This document shows, in pieces, positions 55,035-63,589 of a DNA stretch of 64,000 nucleotides. The notes beneath the pieces were generated by a model. It was not told the DNA's origin, did not search any database, and saw only the letters and a list, made by a program, of their open reading frames with translations. Source of the DNA: Curtobacterium sp. 9128 (GTDB lineage Bacteria > Actinomycetota > Actinomycetes > Actinomycetales > Microbacteriaceae); NCBI RefSeq assembly GCF_007673775.1, contig NZ_VEAF01000005.1, positions 266,878 through 330,877 on the forward strand. The letters are read 5' to 3'. The position numbers and the translations under genes are program-made. Position 1 is the stretch's first letter; every line of letters starts with the position of its first letter.

Positions 55035-56353
55035 TCCATGCTCTCCGCGACGACGCGGCCACCCGCGAGTTCGACGAACTTGTCCTCGAGGCTCCGGCGT
55101 CCTCGGACCTGCGCCATGGTGCCGGATGCCAGCACCTTGCCGCCGACGATGATCGCGACCGAGTCGCAGGTCCGCTGCACGAGTTCCATCGAGTGGCTCG
55201 ACAGCACGACGGTGCCGCCGCCCTGCGTGTACCGCCGGAGGATCTCGGTGATGGTGGTGGCGCTCACCGGGTCGACGGATTCGAACGGTTCGTCGAGCAC
55301 CAGCACGCGCGGGGAGTGGATGAGGGTCGCGGCGAGGGCGATCTTCTTCGCCATGCCGACGGAGTAGTCGGCGACCGGTCGGCCGAGCGCGTCCCCGAGC
55401 CCGAACGCCTCTGCCAGGTCTGCGCTCCGCGACCGGGCGGTCTTGCCGTCGAGTCCGCGGAGCGTCGCCGAGTAGAAGAGCAGCTGCGCGCCGGTGAGCC
55501 GGTCGAACAGGCGGAGGCGGTCCGGGAGGACGCCCATGCTGCGCTTCGCCGCGGCCGGGTCGGCCCAGACGTCGTGGTCGAGCACGGTGGCCGTTCCGGC
55601 GTCCGGACGCAGCAGACCGGTCAGCATCGAGAGCGTGGTGGTCTTGCCGGCGCCGTTCGGTCCGACGACGCCGAAGAGGGACCCCTGTCGGATCTCGAGG
55701 TCGACCTCGTCGGCGGCGAGGGTCTGGCCGTAGCGCTTCACCAGCCCGCTCGCGCGCAGGACGACGGGCTGCTGCTGCGCCGGCGCGGCGCCGGTACCGC
55801 GCTTCGCCGCCGGGGTGCGCTTCTTGCTGGTCACCTTGGCCTCCGACCGGACGGGAGGCACGGCCTCCGTGGTCGTGTCGGCCGCCGCCCGTGTCGTGGT
55901 CGGCGCCGGGTCCGTCGCTGGCGCGCGCGTGTCGGTCCGGTCCTGTGGTTCCACTGCGGCGGCGCCCTGCGGGCGTGTCGCTCGCTTCGGACGCTTCGCC
56001 CGGGGCTTCTTCACACCGGCGGTCCCGGTGCCGCTCTTCGAGGTCGTGGTCGACGGTGCAGCTGCCGGCAGGACGCCGTTCCCCGCGTCGTGTTCGTCGA
56101 CCACGGCGGTGCCCGGTGCACCGGCGTCCGTGGTCGTCGTGTCCTCGCTCACACCATCCCGGTCAGGGCGGTCGTCCGCATCACTGTCCCCCGCGTCGTC
56201 CGCGAGCGAGTCGTCCTCGCCCGCCGTGTCGTCGTGCTGGTCCGCGTCGTCCGAGGCCCAGTCTGCCTCGTCGTCGAGCGCGGTCGTCTCGGTCAACCAG
56301 TCAGCGTCGGACGTCGCGTACACGTCGTCCTGGTCCCCTGCTGCTGCCGCCAC
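55010..56353 (-). CDS. ABC transporter ATPase with long charged N-terminal extension
   Basis: A 447-residue protein. Residues ~1-95 are very acidic (ADWASDDADQHDDTAGEDD), residues ~100-190 are Lys/Pro/Ala/Thr-rich and basic (KKPRAKRPKRATRPQG), and only from ~196 does a normal ATPase begin. Walker A is VVGPNGAGKTTTL (~230), the signature is reduced to YSVGMAKKIALAA, and Walker B is RVLVLDEPFESVD. The start is GTG 56353 with TACGGT six bases upstream (leaderless). An internal start at KVTSKK (GTG) would remove the extension; the charge pattern and codon use of the extension argue that it is coding. Confidence 0.85.
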   Translation of the reverse strand: MAAAAGDQDDVYATSDADWLTETTALDDEADWASDDADQHDDTAGEDDSLADDAGDSDADDRPDRDGVSEDTTTTDAGAPGTAVVDEHDAGNGVLPAAAPSTTTSKSGTGTAGVKKPRAKRPKRATRPQGAAAVEPQDRTDTRAPATDPAPTTTRAAADTTTEAVPPVRSEAKVTSKKRTPAAKRGTGAAPAQQQPVVLRASGLVKRYGQTLAADEVDLEIRQGSLFGVVGPNGAGKTTTLSMLTGLLRPDAGTATVLDHDVWADPAAAKRSMGVLPDRLRLFDRLTGAQLLFYSATLRGLDGKTARSRSADLAEAFGLGDALGRPVADYSVGMAKKIALAATLIHSPRVLVLDEPFESVDPVSATTITEILRRYTQGGGTVVLSSHSMELVQRTCDSVAIIVGGKVLASGTMAQVRGRRSLEDKFVELAGGRVVAESMEWLHSFSG

Positions 56354-56689
56354 CCGCCAACCGTACCAACGTGCTCACGACATCGGGGACCGCAGCCGCG
56401 CACCGTGTCCGAATCGATCCCGTCGTCGCACGGTCCACCCGGTGAGTGTCACGAAACGGCTACGAAGGCGTCCAGGATGTACCCCACCGGGGGGACGATC
56501 CGTATCATTCACCAGGGCACGACGGAGTGTTCACCAGTTGGAAACCTGCTCGGACCCGGCGCTCGACGGGTCGTGACGACGCGAAACGCGCCCGTGACGG
56601 CTCTCGGCTGATTCGGATGCACTGCGAGCAGACTCGACGAGGCCCGCCCGTGCCCCAGGGCGCGCGGGCGGACACCGGAAGGGACCACC
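56354..56689. other. 336-base divergent intergenic region before the surface-glycopolymer genes
   Basis: No gene is visible. It holds the -10 box for the minus-strand ATPase (56360-56365) and, for the plus-strand operon, a possible TATCAT (56503-56508) without a clear -35 box; the untranslated leader would then be about 175 bases. AAGGGA before ATG 56690 is the ribosome-binding site. The stretch 56445-56610 is less GC-rich than the surroundings. Confidence 0.4.
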
Positions 56690-57385
56690 ATGACCACGCA
56701 GATCGTCATCCTCGCAGCGGGGATGGGCAGCCGCCTCGGGCGCAGCCTGCCGAAGCCGCTCACCGAACTCAGCGACGGCCGCACCATCATGCAGCAGCAG
56801 TTCGAGAACATCCGCGCCGCGTTCGGCTCGAGCGCGAAGATCACGGTCGTCGTCGGCTACAAGTCGGAGTACATCGTCGAGGCCTTCCCCGAGGCGTCCT
56901 TCGTCTACAACGAGTCGTACGACTCCACGAACACCTCCAAGAGCCTGCTTCGCGCCCTCAAGGCGACGGGCAAGGGCGGCGTGCTCTGGATGAACGGCGA
57001 CGTCGTCTTCGATCCCCGCGCGCTCGTGCGGGCCGCGGACATGATGGACCAGGACCGCTCGTTCGTCAGCGTCAACACCGAGAAGGTGTCCGACGAAGAG
57101 GTCAAGTACACCGTCGACGCCGAGGGCTTCATCGACAAGCTGTCGAAGAAGGTCGTCGGAGGGCTCGGCGAAGCCGTCGGCATCAACTACGTGTCCGCGG
57201 CCGACAAGCAGACGCTCATCCACCACCTCGGCCGGGTCGACGACCAGGAGTACTTCGAGGGCGGCATCGAGGCTGCCATCGGCGAGGACGGGCTACGCTG
57301 GACGCCCATCGACATCTCCGACCTCTACGCGGTCGAGATCGACTTCGCCGAAGACCTCGAGCGCGCGAACAACCTGTTCGCCTGA
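56690..57385 (+). CDS. sugar/choline-phosphate nucleotidyltransferase (LicC-like)
   Basis: A 231-residue nucleotidyltransferase that joins a phosphorylated small molecule to CTP or another NTP. The NTP-binding signature is IVILAAGMGSRLGRSLPKPL (5-24), and the metal-binding Asp is in LWMNGDVVFDP (~100). Size and pattern match LicC-type phosphocholine cytidylyltransferases and inositol-1-phosphate cytidylyltransferases more than large sugar pyrophosphorylases. The substrate is not decided by sequence. It is the first gene of a three-gene operon with the TagGH-type exporter. Confidence 0.85.
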   Translation: MTTQIVILAAGMGSRLGRSLPKPLTELSDGRTIMQQQFENIRAAFGSSAKITVVVGYKSEYIVEAFPEASFVYNESYDSTNTSKSLLRALKATGKGGVLWMNGDVVFDPRALVRAADMMDQDRSFVSVNTEKVSDEEVKYTVDAEGFIDKLSKKVVGGLGEAVGINYVSAADKQTLIHHLGRVDDQEYFEGGIEAAIGEDGLRWTPIDISDLYAVEIDFAEDLERANNLFA

Positions 57386-57426
57386 GCCGCCGGTACCCTC
57401 TCGGCAGACCCGGCCGGAAGGACCCC

Positions 57427-58251
57427 ATGACGTCAGCGAGCGCGCCGACCGCGACCGTCGCCGCTGCTCCGGCAGCGACACGGAGTGCCGGTCGGCGCTA
57501 CCGCCAGGCGCTCTGGCTGCTGACGAAGCGCGACCTGCGCGTCCGGTACTCGACCTCGGCGCTCGGGTACGTCTGGTCGATCCTCGACCCGCTGGTGATG
57601 TCGGCGATCTACTGGTTCGTCTTCACGCAGGTCTTCCATCGCGGCTCGGTGGGTGAGAAGCCGTACATCGTCTTCCTGCTCACCGCGCTCCTGCCGTGGA
57701 TGTGGTTCACCGGAGCGGTCTCCGACTCGACCAGGGCGTTCATCAAGGAGTCGAAGCTCATCCGCTCGACGACGATCCCGCGGAGCATCTGGGTCGCCCG
57801 GATCGACGCCTCGAAGGGCATCGAGTTCCTGCTGAGCATCCCCGTGCTCGCCGTCTTCGTCATCGCGACCGGTGCGCACGTGCACTGGCAGGTGGTGTTC
57901 TACCCCCTCGCGATCGTGCTGCAGTGTGCCCTGGTCTACGGCCTCGGGCTCATCGTGGCGCCGCTCGTGGTCTTCTTCCGCGATCTCGAACGCGCCGTCA
58001 AGCTCGTCCTGCGCTTCGCGTTCTACGCGTCACCGATCATCTACGCGACGAACGCGCTGCCGGAGTCGCTGCACGACATCGCGGCGCTCAACCCGCTCAC
58101 CGGGATCTTCGGCCTCTACCGCTCGGCGTTCTTCCCCAAGCAGCTCGACTGGTTCGACGTCCTGGTGTCCGTGGTGATCACCGCGATCGTCCTCGTCGTC
58201 GGCCTCACGGTGTTCCGACGCAGCGAGCACCGCGTCCTCAAGGAGCTGTGA
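57427..58251 (+). CDS. surface-polymer ABC exporter permease (TagG/RfbD type)
   Basis: A 274-residue ABC-2 permease with six hydrophobic segments. The start of the fold LLTKRDLRVRYSTSALGYVWSILDP and the segment YASPIIYATNALPES are typical of teichoic-acid and O-antigen exporters. GGAAGGA precedes ATG 57427. Its stop overlaps the ATPase start (TGATG). With the ATPase it would move a lipid-linked glycopolymer across the membrane. Confidence 0.94.
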   Translation: MTSASAPTATVAAAPAATRSAGRRYRQALWLLTKRDLRVRYSTSALGYVWSILDPLVMSAIYWFVFTQVFHRGSVGEKPYIVFLLTALLPWMWFTGAVSDSTRAFIKESKLIRSTTIPRSIWVARIDASKGIEFLLSIPVLAVFVIATGAHVHWQVVFYPLAIVLQCALVYGLGLIVAPLVVFFRDLERAVKLVLRFAFYASPIIYATNALPESLHDIAALNPLTGIFGLYRSAFFPKQLDWFDVLVSVVITAIVLVVGLTVFRRSEHRVLKEL

Positions 58252-59021
58252 TGACCGCGACCCAGCCCACCGACCGGGCCCGTACCGACACCCCCGTCAT
58301 CGGGGTGCACGACGCCGGCATCCGGTTCAAGCGCAACCGGCGCGCGAGCCGCAGCTTCAAGGACCTCTTCGCCGGCAAGCAGCGTCGCGGTCGCGGCGAC
58401 GAGTTCTGGGCGCTACGCCACGTCTCGTTCGACGTCGCTCCCGGCGAGGCCATCGGTGTCGTCGGGCGGAACGGCCAGGGCAAGTCCACGCTGCTCAAGC
58501 TGGTCGCGCAGGTCATGCTGCCGGACGAGGGGCGCGTGCAGGTCGGCGCGGGTGTCGCGCCGCTCATCGAGATCACCGGCGGCTTCGTCGGTGACCTCAC
58601 CGTGCGCGACAACGTGTTCCTCACCGCGGGGCTGCACGGGATGTCCCGCGCGGAGATCCGTGCCGACTTCGACGAGATCATCGACTTCGCCGAGATCGGC
58701 GACTTCGTGGACACCCCGTACAAGCACCTCTCGAGCGGGATGAAGGTCCGGATCGCCTTCGCCGTCATCTCCCGACTCGACGAGCCGGTGATCCTCGTCG
58801 ACGAGGTCCTCGCGGTGGGCGACAAGGCGTTCCGCGAGAAGTGCTACCGGCGGATCGAGGAGCTCCTCGCCGGCGGTCGGACCCTGTTCTTCGTCTCCCA
58901 CAGCGACAAGGACCTCCGGCGCTTCTGCCAGCGCGGCCTCTACCTCGACAAGGGGCAGCTGCAGTTCGACGGCCCCATCGACGAGGCCCTCGCGCGGTAC
59001 TCCGCCGACTACGGCATCTGA
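58251..59021 (+). CDS. surface-polymer ABC exporter ATPase (TagH/RfbE type)
   Basis: A 256-residue ATPase with Walker A VVGRNGQGKSTLLK (about 71-84), the TagH-like segment LIEITGGFVGDLTVRDNVFL, signature HLSSGMKVRIAFA and Walker B VILVDEVLAVGD. The C-terminal substrate-recognition domain of TagH/Wzt is absent, so export probably does not depend on a cap structure. It directly follows the permease gene. Confidence 0.94.
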   Translation: MTATQPTDRARTDTPVIGVHDAGIRFKRNRRASRSFKDLFAGKQRRGRGDEFWALRHVSFDVAPGEAIGVVGRNGQGKSTLLKLVAQVMLPDEGRVQVGAGVAPLIEITGGFVGDLTVRDNVFLTAGLHGMSRAEIRADFDEIIDFAEIGDFVDTPYKHLSSGMKVRIAFAVISRLDEPVILVDEVLAVGDKAFREKCYRRIEELLAGGRTLFFVSHSDKDLRRFCQRGLYLDKGQLQFDGPIDEALARYSADYGI

Positions 59022-59141
59022 GCCGGCGGCGGAGCCCCTCTCCCCAACAACCCGGTCACCCCGCGTCCCGCTCCACAGCCCAGGGGCCCCACCGGGCAAC
59101 CAGGGGCCCCAACGTCGGCCCCTCCCCCTACCGTTTCCCCC

Positions 59142-59444
59142 ATGCACGCCCCACCAACCGCCTACGCTGTCCCGTTCGCCGTCGACCGCACCCATGCGCC
59201 CCGACGCTACGACCTCACCAACATGTCCTCCGAACCGGTCGACGGGTTGAGTCTCACCCACCTCGGCACCGGCTACTGCCCACCCCTCGCGGTGCGCCGA
59301 CTCGAGCCCGGCCGCAGCATCGGGATCGCCGTCTTCGGCGTCGATCCCGAAGCCACCGGCGTCGTCATCGTCCGCTGGCGACGACCGGACCACTCCGAGT
59401 ACCTCTGGCGGATGTCCCTGGTCGGCCCCGGTCTCGCGCCGTAG
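59142..59444 (+). CDS. small protein of unknown function
   Basis: A 100-residue protein I do not recognise. It has a beta-rich look: HAPRRYDLTNMSSEPVDGL, LAVRRLEPGRSIGIAVFG, then VVIVRWRRPDHSEYLW, like a small beta-sandwich. There is no signal peptide or membrane segment. TACCGT ends seven bases before ATG 59142, a good leaderless promoter, and codon third positions are strongly GC, so it is probably a real gene. It lies between the exporter operon and the convergent glycerophosphotransferase gene. Confidence 0.65.
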   Translation: MHAPPTAYAVPFAVDRTHAPRRYDLTNMSSEPVDGLSLTHLGTGYCPPLAVRRLEPGRSIGIAVFGVDPEATGVVIVRWRRPDHSEYLWRMSLVGPGLAP

Positions 59445-59456
59445 CCGGCCGGCGCG

Positions 59457-60689
59457 TCAGCGGCCCCGGTGTTCCTCGGCCGCCCGGTGCCAGCGTGCGA
59501 CGAGTCCGTCGATCGCGTCGTGGAACCGGGCGGTCGCGACACCGGGCGTCGTGTCCCCGAAGTACCGCTCCACCCAGTGCCGCAGCGCCGCGAGTTCGGC
59601 TTCGTCGTGTGCGGCGGCGTCGACCCGCGCGACGACGTCCTGCGCGTCCCCAGCGGTGAGCCAGTTCGCCGCAGCCAGGTACCCGCGCTCGTCGACGTCC
59701 GCCTCGGTCGCGACCGGTCGGGTCACGATGAGGGGCTTCCCGACGGCGAGCCGGTCGTAGATCATGGCGCTGATGTCGGTGATCGCGACGTCGGCGTCGG
59801 CGAGCTGCCAGCCGAGTTCCGGGCCGTCGTCGTACACGTGGTGAGCGTCGGGGTCCGCGGCGTTCGCGGCGGCGATCGCGGCGACGATCTGCTCGTGCGC
59901 CGCGCGGTACTGCTCGTCGAGGACGCCGCTCCTGGGGTGCGGCCGGTAGACCAGGCGGTGCCGCGCCGACGCCAGGACACGCTCCGCGATGGTGGTGCCG
60001 TGGCTGGCGATCGACCCGTAGGCCGCCGCCGCGCGGTCGCCCTCCCACGTCGGCGCGTAGAGCACGACGGTGCGGTCGTCCGCCGGGTACGGCGCCGCTC
60101 CGGCGAAGTGGTCCGCCTGCGGTCGGCCGATCGCGATGGTCCTGGCGTCGAGGTCGAAGTCCCACAGCGCTTCGGCGAGCCGGTCACGGGCGGCGTCCCC
60201 GGCGATGAGCGCGAAGTCGTACGCCTTGAACTGGTTCGTCGTCATGTACATCTTGTCGCTCTCGCCGTGGTTGACGAAGACGTGCCACATGCGCCCGTAC
60301 CGCATCATCTGGAAGTTGCGGGCGTTCTGGTTGACGTACAGCACGATCTTCGGCGCCTGCTCGTCGACGAAGCGCTCGAGGTCGACGACCTGGCGGGCGT
60401 ACACGGCGGTGACGGGGGCCTCGTCGAGGAGCGTGAGCATCGTGCCCGGGTTCCGCGAGACGATCGCGACCGGGTGCGTCCGGGACAGCTCGGCGAGCGG
60501 CGCGTACCACTGGCGCACCTGGTACATGTTGACGGGCCCGTCGGCGAAGTACACCGCGATCTCGACGCTCCCCGGCTCGAGGCGCGGCTGTGCGGCCAGC
60601 CGGCGGGCGAGGTCACGTCGGTTGCGCCGCGAAGTCAGGAGTCGGCGGGCCAGTCGGATCGCCGTGCGTGCGTCGCTGATGATCGACAT
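59457..60689 (-). CDS. CDP-glycerol glycerophosphotransferase-like protein (TagB/TagF family)
   Basis: A 410-residue GT-B-like enzyme of the teichoic-acid polymerase family, which transfers glycerol-phosphate from CDP-glycerol. Family marks include VFVNHGESDKMYMTTNQFKAYDF (split), VLYAPTWEGDR, RPHPRSG and ADVAITDISAMIYDRLAVGKP, in which the Asp/Ser/Ala pattern corresponds to the conserved DYSS region. There is no membrane segment; it would work at the inner membrane face. It is the last gene of a minus-strand set with two glycosyltransferases and a CDP-alcohol phosphotransferase. Confidence 0.85.
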   Translation of the reverse strand: MSIISDARTAIRLARRLLTSRRNRRDLARRLAAQPRLEPGSVEIAVYFADGPVNMYQVRQWYAPLAELSRTHPVAIVSRNPGTMLTLLDEAPVTAVYARQVVDLERFVDEQAPKIVLYVNQNARNFQMMRYGRMWHVFVNHGESDKMYMTTNQFKAYDFALIAGDAARDRLAEALWDFDLDARTIAIGRPQADHFAGAAPYPADDRTVVLYAPTWEGDRAAAAYGSIASHGTTIAERVLASARHRLVYRPHPRSGVLDEQYRAAHEQIVAAIAAANAADPDAHHVYDDGPELGWQLADADVAITDISAMIYDRLAVGKPLIVTRPVATEADVDERGYLAAANWLTAGDAQDVVARVDAAAHDEAELAALRHWVERYFGDTTPGVATARFHDAIDGLVARWHRAAEEHRGR

Positions 60690-60769
60690 GGGGCGTCTCC
60701 TCGTTTCGGTGACCTGGGCAGGTCAGGGTCCGGTCGGGTTCGTGGTGCTCGGCTCGCCGCGGCGAACGG

Positions 60770-61678
60770 TCAGACGACGGGAGGACGCCCCGCCAGGGTC
60801 ATCCGTCCGATGGTCAACCACCCCATCGTGCGGGAGGGACCGCAGTCCGTCGTCCATCCCTCGCGGATGCCGGCGAACCAGGTGCGCAGGCGGGCCGGGT
60901 GCCGCCACCAGCGAGCGACCTGGATCGCTGCCCACGACCCGACGTACACCGGTCGGAGCGGCGCCGGGAGGTTGCGGCGGGCGAGCCAGACCCGGTTCCT
61001 GGCGTTGAGGCGGTAGTACTCGGCGTGCCGCGCGGGGTCGATCGCCGGGTGGTTCGCGACGAGGTCACCGGCGTACCAGGTCCGTCGTCCGGCGTCCCAG
61101 ACCCGCCATGCGAGCTCGATGCCCTCGTGCGCGTAGAAGTACGGGGCACCCCAGCCGCCGACCACGCGGTAGACGTCCATCGGCAGCACCACGGCACCCT
61201 CCCACACGGAGAAGACCGGGGAGGACTCGGCCGCGTCGCCCTTGCGGATCCGCGGGACCCATCGCGTGGGGTTGGCGGCCCCCGTCGGGTCGACGACGCG
61301 GGGCTGGACGAGGCCGAGCGACGGATCACGCTCGAACAGCCCCACGGCCTCCGACAGGAAGGTCTCGGACGGCACGGACGCGTCATCGTCGAGGAAGAAC
61401 ACGTAGTCCCCGTCGACCACCTCGGCGCCGGCGTTGCGGCCCGCCGGGATCCCGACGTTCTCCGGCAGCGCAAGCGCACGGACGCCCTCCGGCAGGCCGG
61501 ACGGTTCCCAGCCGTTCCCCACGCAGACGACGTCCAGGTCGACGCCCTGCTGGGCGAGGACGCTCTCGAGCCCGTGCCGCAGCGCCTCGGGACGCGTGCC
61601 CTGGGTCAGGCTCACGACGGCGATCCGTGGCCGGGACCGCCGTGGGACGCCGTGCCGGCGGGAGGTACCCGGGGTCAC
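60770..61678 (-). CDS. glycosyltransferase family 2
   Basis: A 302-residue GT-A enzyme. The nucleotide-binding part is IAVVSLTQGTRPEALRHGLE, the metal-binding DxD is in YVFFLDDDASVP, and YFYAHEGIELAWRVWDAG is the usual acceptor/catalytic-base region (ED-like HEGIE). Rhamnosyl- and similar transferases have this layout. The start is GTG 61678, overlapping the phosphotransferase stop as GTGA. It probably extends or starts the surface glycopolymer. Confidence 0.88.
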   Translation of the reverse strand: MTPGTSRRHGVPRRSRPRIAVVSLTQGTRPEALRHGLESVLAQQGVDLDVVCVGNGWEPSGLPEGVRALALPENVGIPAGRNAGAEVVDGDYVFFLDDDASVPSETFLSEAVGLFERDPSLGLVQPRVVDPTGAANPTRWVPRIRKGDAAESSPVFSVWEGAVVLPMDVYRVVGGWGAPYFYAHEGIELAWRVWDAGRRTWYAGDLVANHPAIDPARHAEYYRLNARNRVWLARRNLPAPLRPVYVGSWAAIQVARWWRHPARLRTWFAGIREGWTTDCGPSRTMGWLTIGRMTLAGRPPVV

Positions 61679-62496
61679 GCGCGCACCCGCTTCGACGAGA
61701 TGATGGCGACGAAGTGGCCGAAGGTGGCGACGACCGCGAGCGGGAGCAGGGCGCCGACGAGGATCCGGTCGGCGAGCGGGTGTCCGATGACCAGACCGAT
61801 CAGCGCGAAGACGAATGCGAGCATCGACAGTTCGACCGAGTGGTACAGGCGGTGGAACGGCAGGAACCGCGCGACCCTGCGCAGCGACGCCAGCCGACGA
61901 CCGGACGGAGCGGTGGACGCGTCGCGACGGTCGACGAGCTTCTCCAGGCCGGAGTTCGCACGGGCAACGTGCACCATGTCGTTGAGCGCCTTGTTGAGCA
62001 CGATGACCAGACCGAGCGCGCAGCCGATCGTCGTCCACATCCAGTCCGCCCCGTGGATCGGCCACGTGGCCGCACGGACGCCGAGCGCGATCGGGATGAA
62101 CCCCTCGGTCGTGTAGTGGCCGACCTTGTCGAGGAAGACCCCGGCCGGCGAGCGCGTCCCCCGCCAGCGTGCGACCTCGCCGTCGCAGCAGTCGACGAGC
62201 ATCTGGAGCTGGCCGAGCACGAGGGCGAGCGCCGCGCCCCAGATCCCCGGGATGAGCAGCGCGGCCGCGACCGACCAACCGACGAGGATCATCAGACCGG
62301 TCACCTGGTTGGCGCTGATCCGGGTCTTCAGCAGGACCCAGGTCAGGTACGGCGACACGTCGCGGAGGTACAGCGACGCGGTCCAGTGCTCGGCGTTCGC
62401 GCGCGAGCGGACCTCGTCGGGCTGGGCGACGGCGCGGAGCTCGGCGATCGACGTCGGGTGCTCGTAGCCGCGCTCGGCGGGCTGGTGGTCGGTCAT
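61675..62496 (-). CDS. CDP-alcohol phosphatidyltransferase family membrane protein
   Basis: A 273-residue membrane enzyme that moves a phospho-alcohol from a CDP donor. The family motif is visible as DCCDGEVARWRGTRSP followed by AGVFLDKVGH. The final Asp of D-x2-DG-x2-AR-x8-G-x3-D-x3-D is replaced by His. The other three Asp are kept. It has about six hydrophobic segments, with a soluble N-terminus of ~45 residues. Between two glycosyltransferases it may link a phospho-alditol or build a non-standard lipid anchor (inference). Confidence 0.85.
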   Translation of the reverse strand: MTDHQPAERGYEHPTSIAELRAVAQPDEVRSRANAEHWTASLYLRDVSPYLTWVLLKTRISANQVTGLMILVGWSVAAALLIPGIWGAALALVLGQLQMLVDCCDGEVARWRGTRSPAGVFLDKVGHYTTEGFIPIALGVRAATWPIHGADWMWTTIGCALGLVIVLNKALNDMVHVARANSGLEKLVDRRDASTAPSGRRLASLRRVARFLPFHRLYHSVELSMLAFVFALIGLVIGHPLADRILVGALLPLAVVATFGHFVAIISSKRVRA

Positions 62497-62500
62497 GCGG

Positions 62501-63544
62501 TCACCGTCCGGTGTGGGTGGTCAGCTCGGAGGTCCGAGTCAGGAACCCGACGATGAACCCGACCCCCCAGCCGATGTGGATGCACGGCAGCACGACGAGC
62601 AGCCACGCCCGGGTCGCCGTGTCGGATCGTCGTGACACCGCGAGGGCACCGACGACGACGAAGAGCAGGTAGACGGCGGGGACGACGAACCCGAGCAGGG
62701 CCCATGCCGCGCCGCTGTGCAGGGCGGCTCCGACGATGCCGACGATCCCCGCGACGATGCCGAGGCCGAGGCCGGCGACCATGGCGGGTGGGACGAAGTA
62801 GCGGATGCCGTTGCCCGAGGGGAAGCGCCGTGCGAGCTCACCGCGCCACAGTCCGGTGGCGACGAACTGCCGGACGAGGCGCTTCAAGCTCGGCCGCGGT
62901 CGGTATGTCACGACGAGTTCCGGCGTGAACCAGACCGTCCCGCCCGTGGTGCGCAGTCGCCGGTTCAGCTCCCAGTCCTGGCCGCGCTTGATGCCCTCGT
63001 CGAAGAGCCCGACCGCGAACAACCGGTCGCGCCGGAACACACCGAGGTACGCCGTCTCCGCCGGTCCGGCCTGTCCACCCACGTGGTGCGGGGTCCCGCC
63101 GAGGCCGACACGGCTGCCGTAGGCGAGGGCGACCGCCTTCTCGAACGGGGTGCGACCCTCGGCGCGCATGATGCCACCGACGTTGTCGGCCCCGGACTCC
63201 TGCAGCGTGCGGACCGCGATCCTCGTGTAGTCGCGTGGGAGCACCGAGTGCGCGTCGACGCGGACGACGATCGGGTGCTCGGAGGCCCGGATGGCGACGT
63301 TCAGTCCCGCTGGCGTCGAACCGACCGCGTTCTCGACGGCGCGGATCCGTGGATCAGCCGCACTCATCTCCGCGACGAGCTCGTTCGTGCCGTCGATCGA
63401 CGGGCCGAGCGCGAGGACGACCTCGAACGGCCCCTCGTAGTCCTGGTCGAGGAGACTCGCGACCGCCGCGCGGACCTCGGTCACCTCGTTGAGGACGGGC
63501 ATCACGTACGAGACGCCCGGCAGGGGCTGTCCGTCTGTCTGCAT
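62501..63544 (-). CDS. glycosyltransferase family 2 with C-terminal membrane segments (ExoA-like)
   Basis: A 347-residue protein. The N-terminal GT-A domain has VSYVMPVLNEVTEVRAAVAS, the DxD-like VVRVDAHSVLP and the catalytic QDWELNRRL; the C-terminus has three to four hydrophobic segments (about 240-330). This is the layout of ExoA succinoglycan glycosyltransferases. GAGGA precedes ATG 63544; the long open frame upstream runs through repeats and is rejected. It heads the minus-strand gene set down to 59457. Confidence 0.9.
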   Translation of the reverse strand: MQTDGQPLPGVSYVMPVLNEVTEVRAAVASLLDQDYEGPFEVVLALGPSIDGTNELVAEMSAADPRIRAVENAVGSTPAGLNVAIRASEHPIVVRVDAHSVLPRDYTRIAVRTLQESGADNVGGIMRAEGRTPFEKAVALAYGSRVGLGGTPHHVGGQAGPAETAYLGVFRRDRLFAVGLFDEGIKRGQDWELNRRLRTTGGTVWFTPELVVTYRPRPSLKRLVRQFVATGLWRGELARRFPSGNGIRYFVPPAMVAGLGLGIVAGIVGIVGAALHSGAAWALLGFVVPAVYLLFVVVGALAVSRRSDTATRAWLLVVLPCIHIGWGVGFIVGFLTRTSELTTHTGR

Positions 63545-63589
63545 GCGTTCCTCGGGGTCCTGGCGGTGAGCGACCTGCAGCCTATCAAG

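Noticed and set aside
53310..55367. 685-codon plus-strand frame opposite the 53460-55034 membrane protein
   Set aside because: It is His/Arg/Asp-rich without domains, whereas the minus-strand product has regularly spaced hydrophobic helices.
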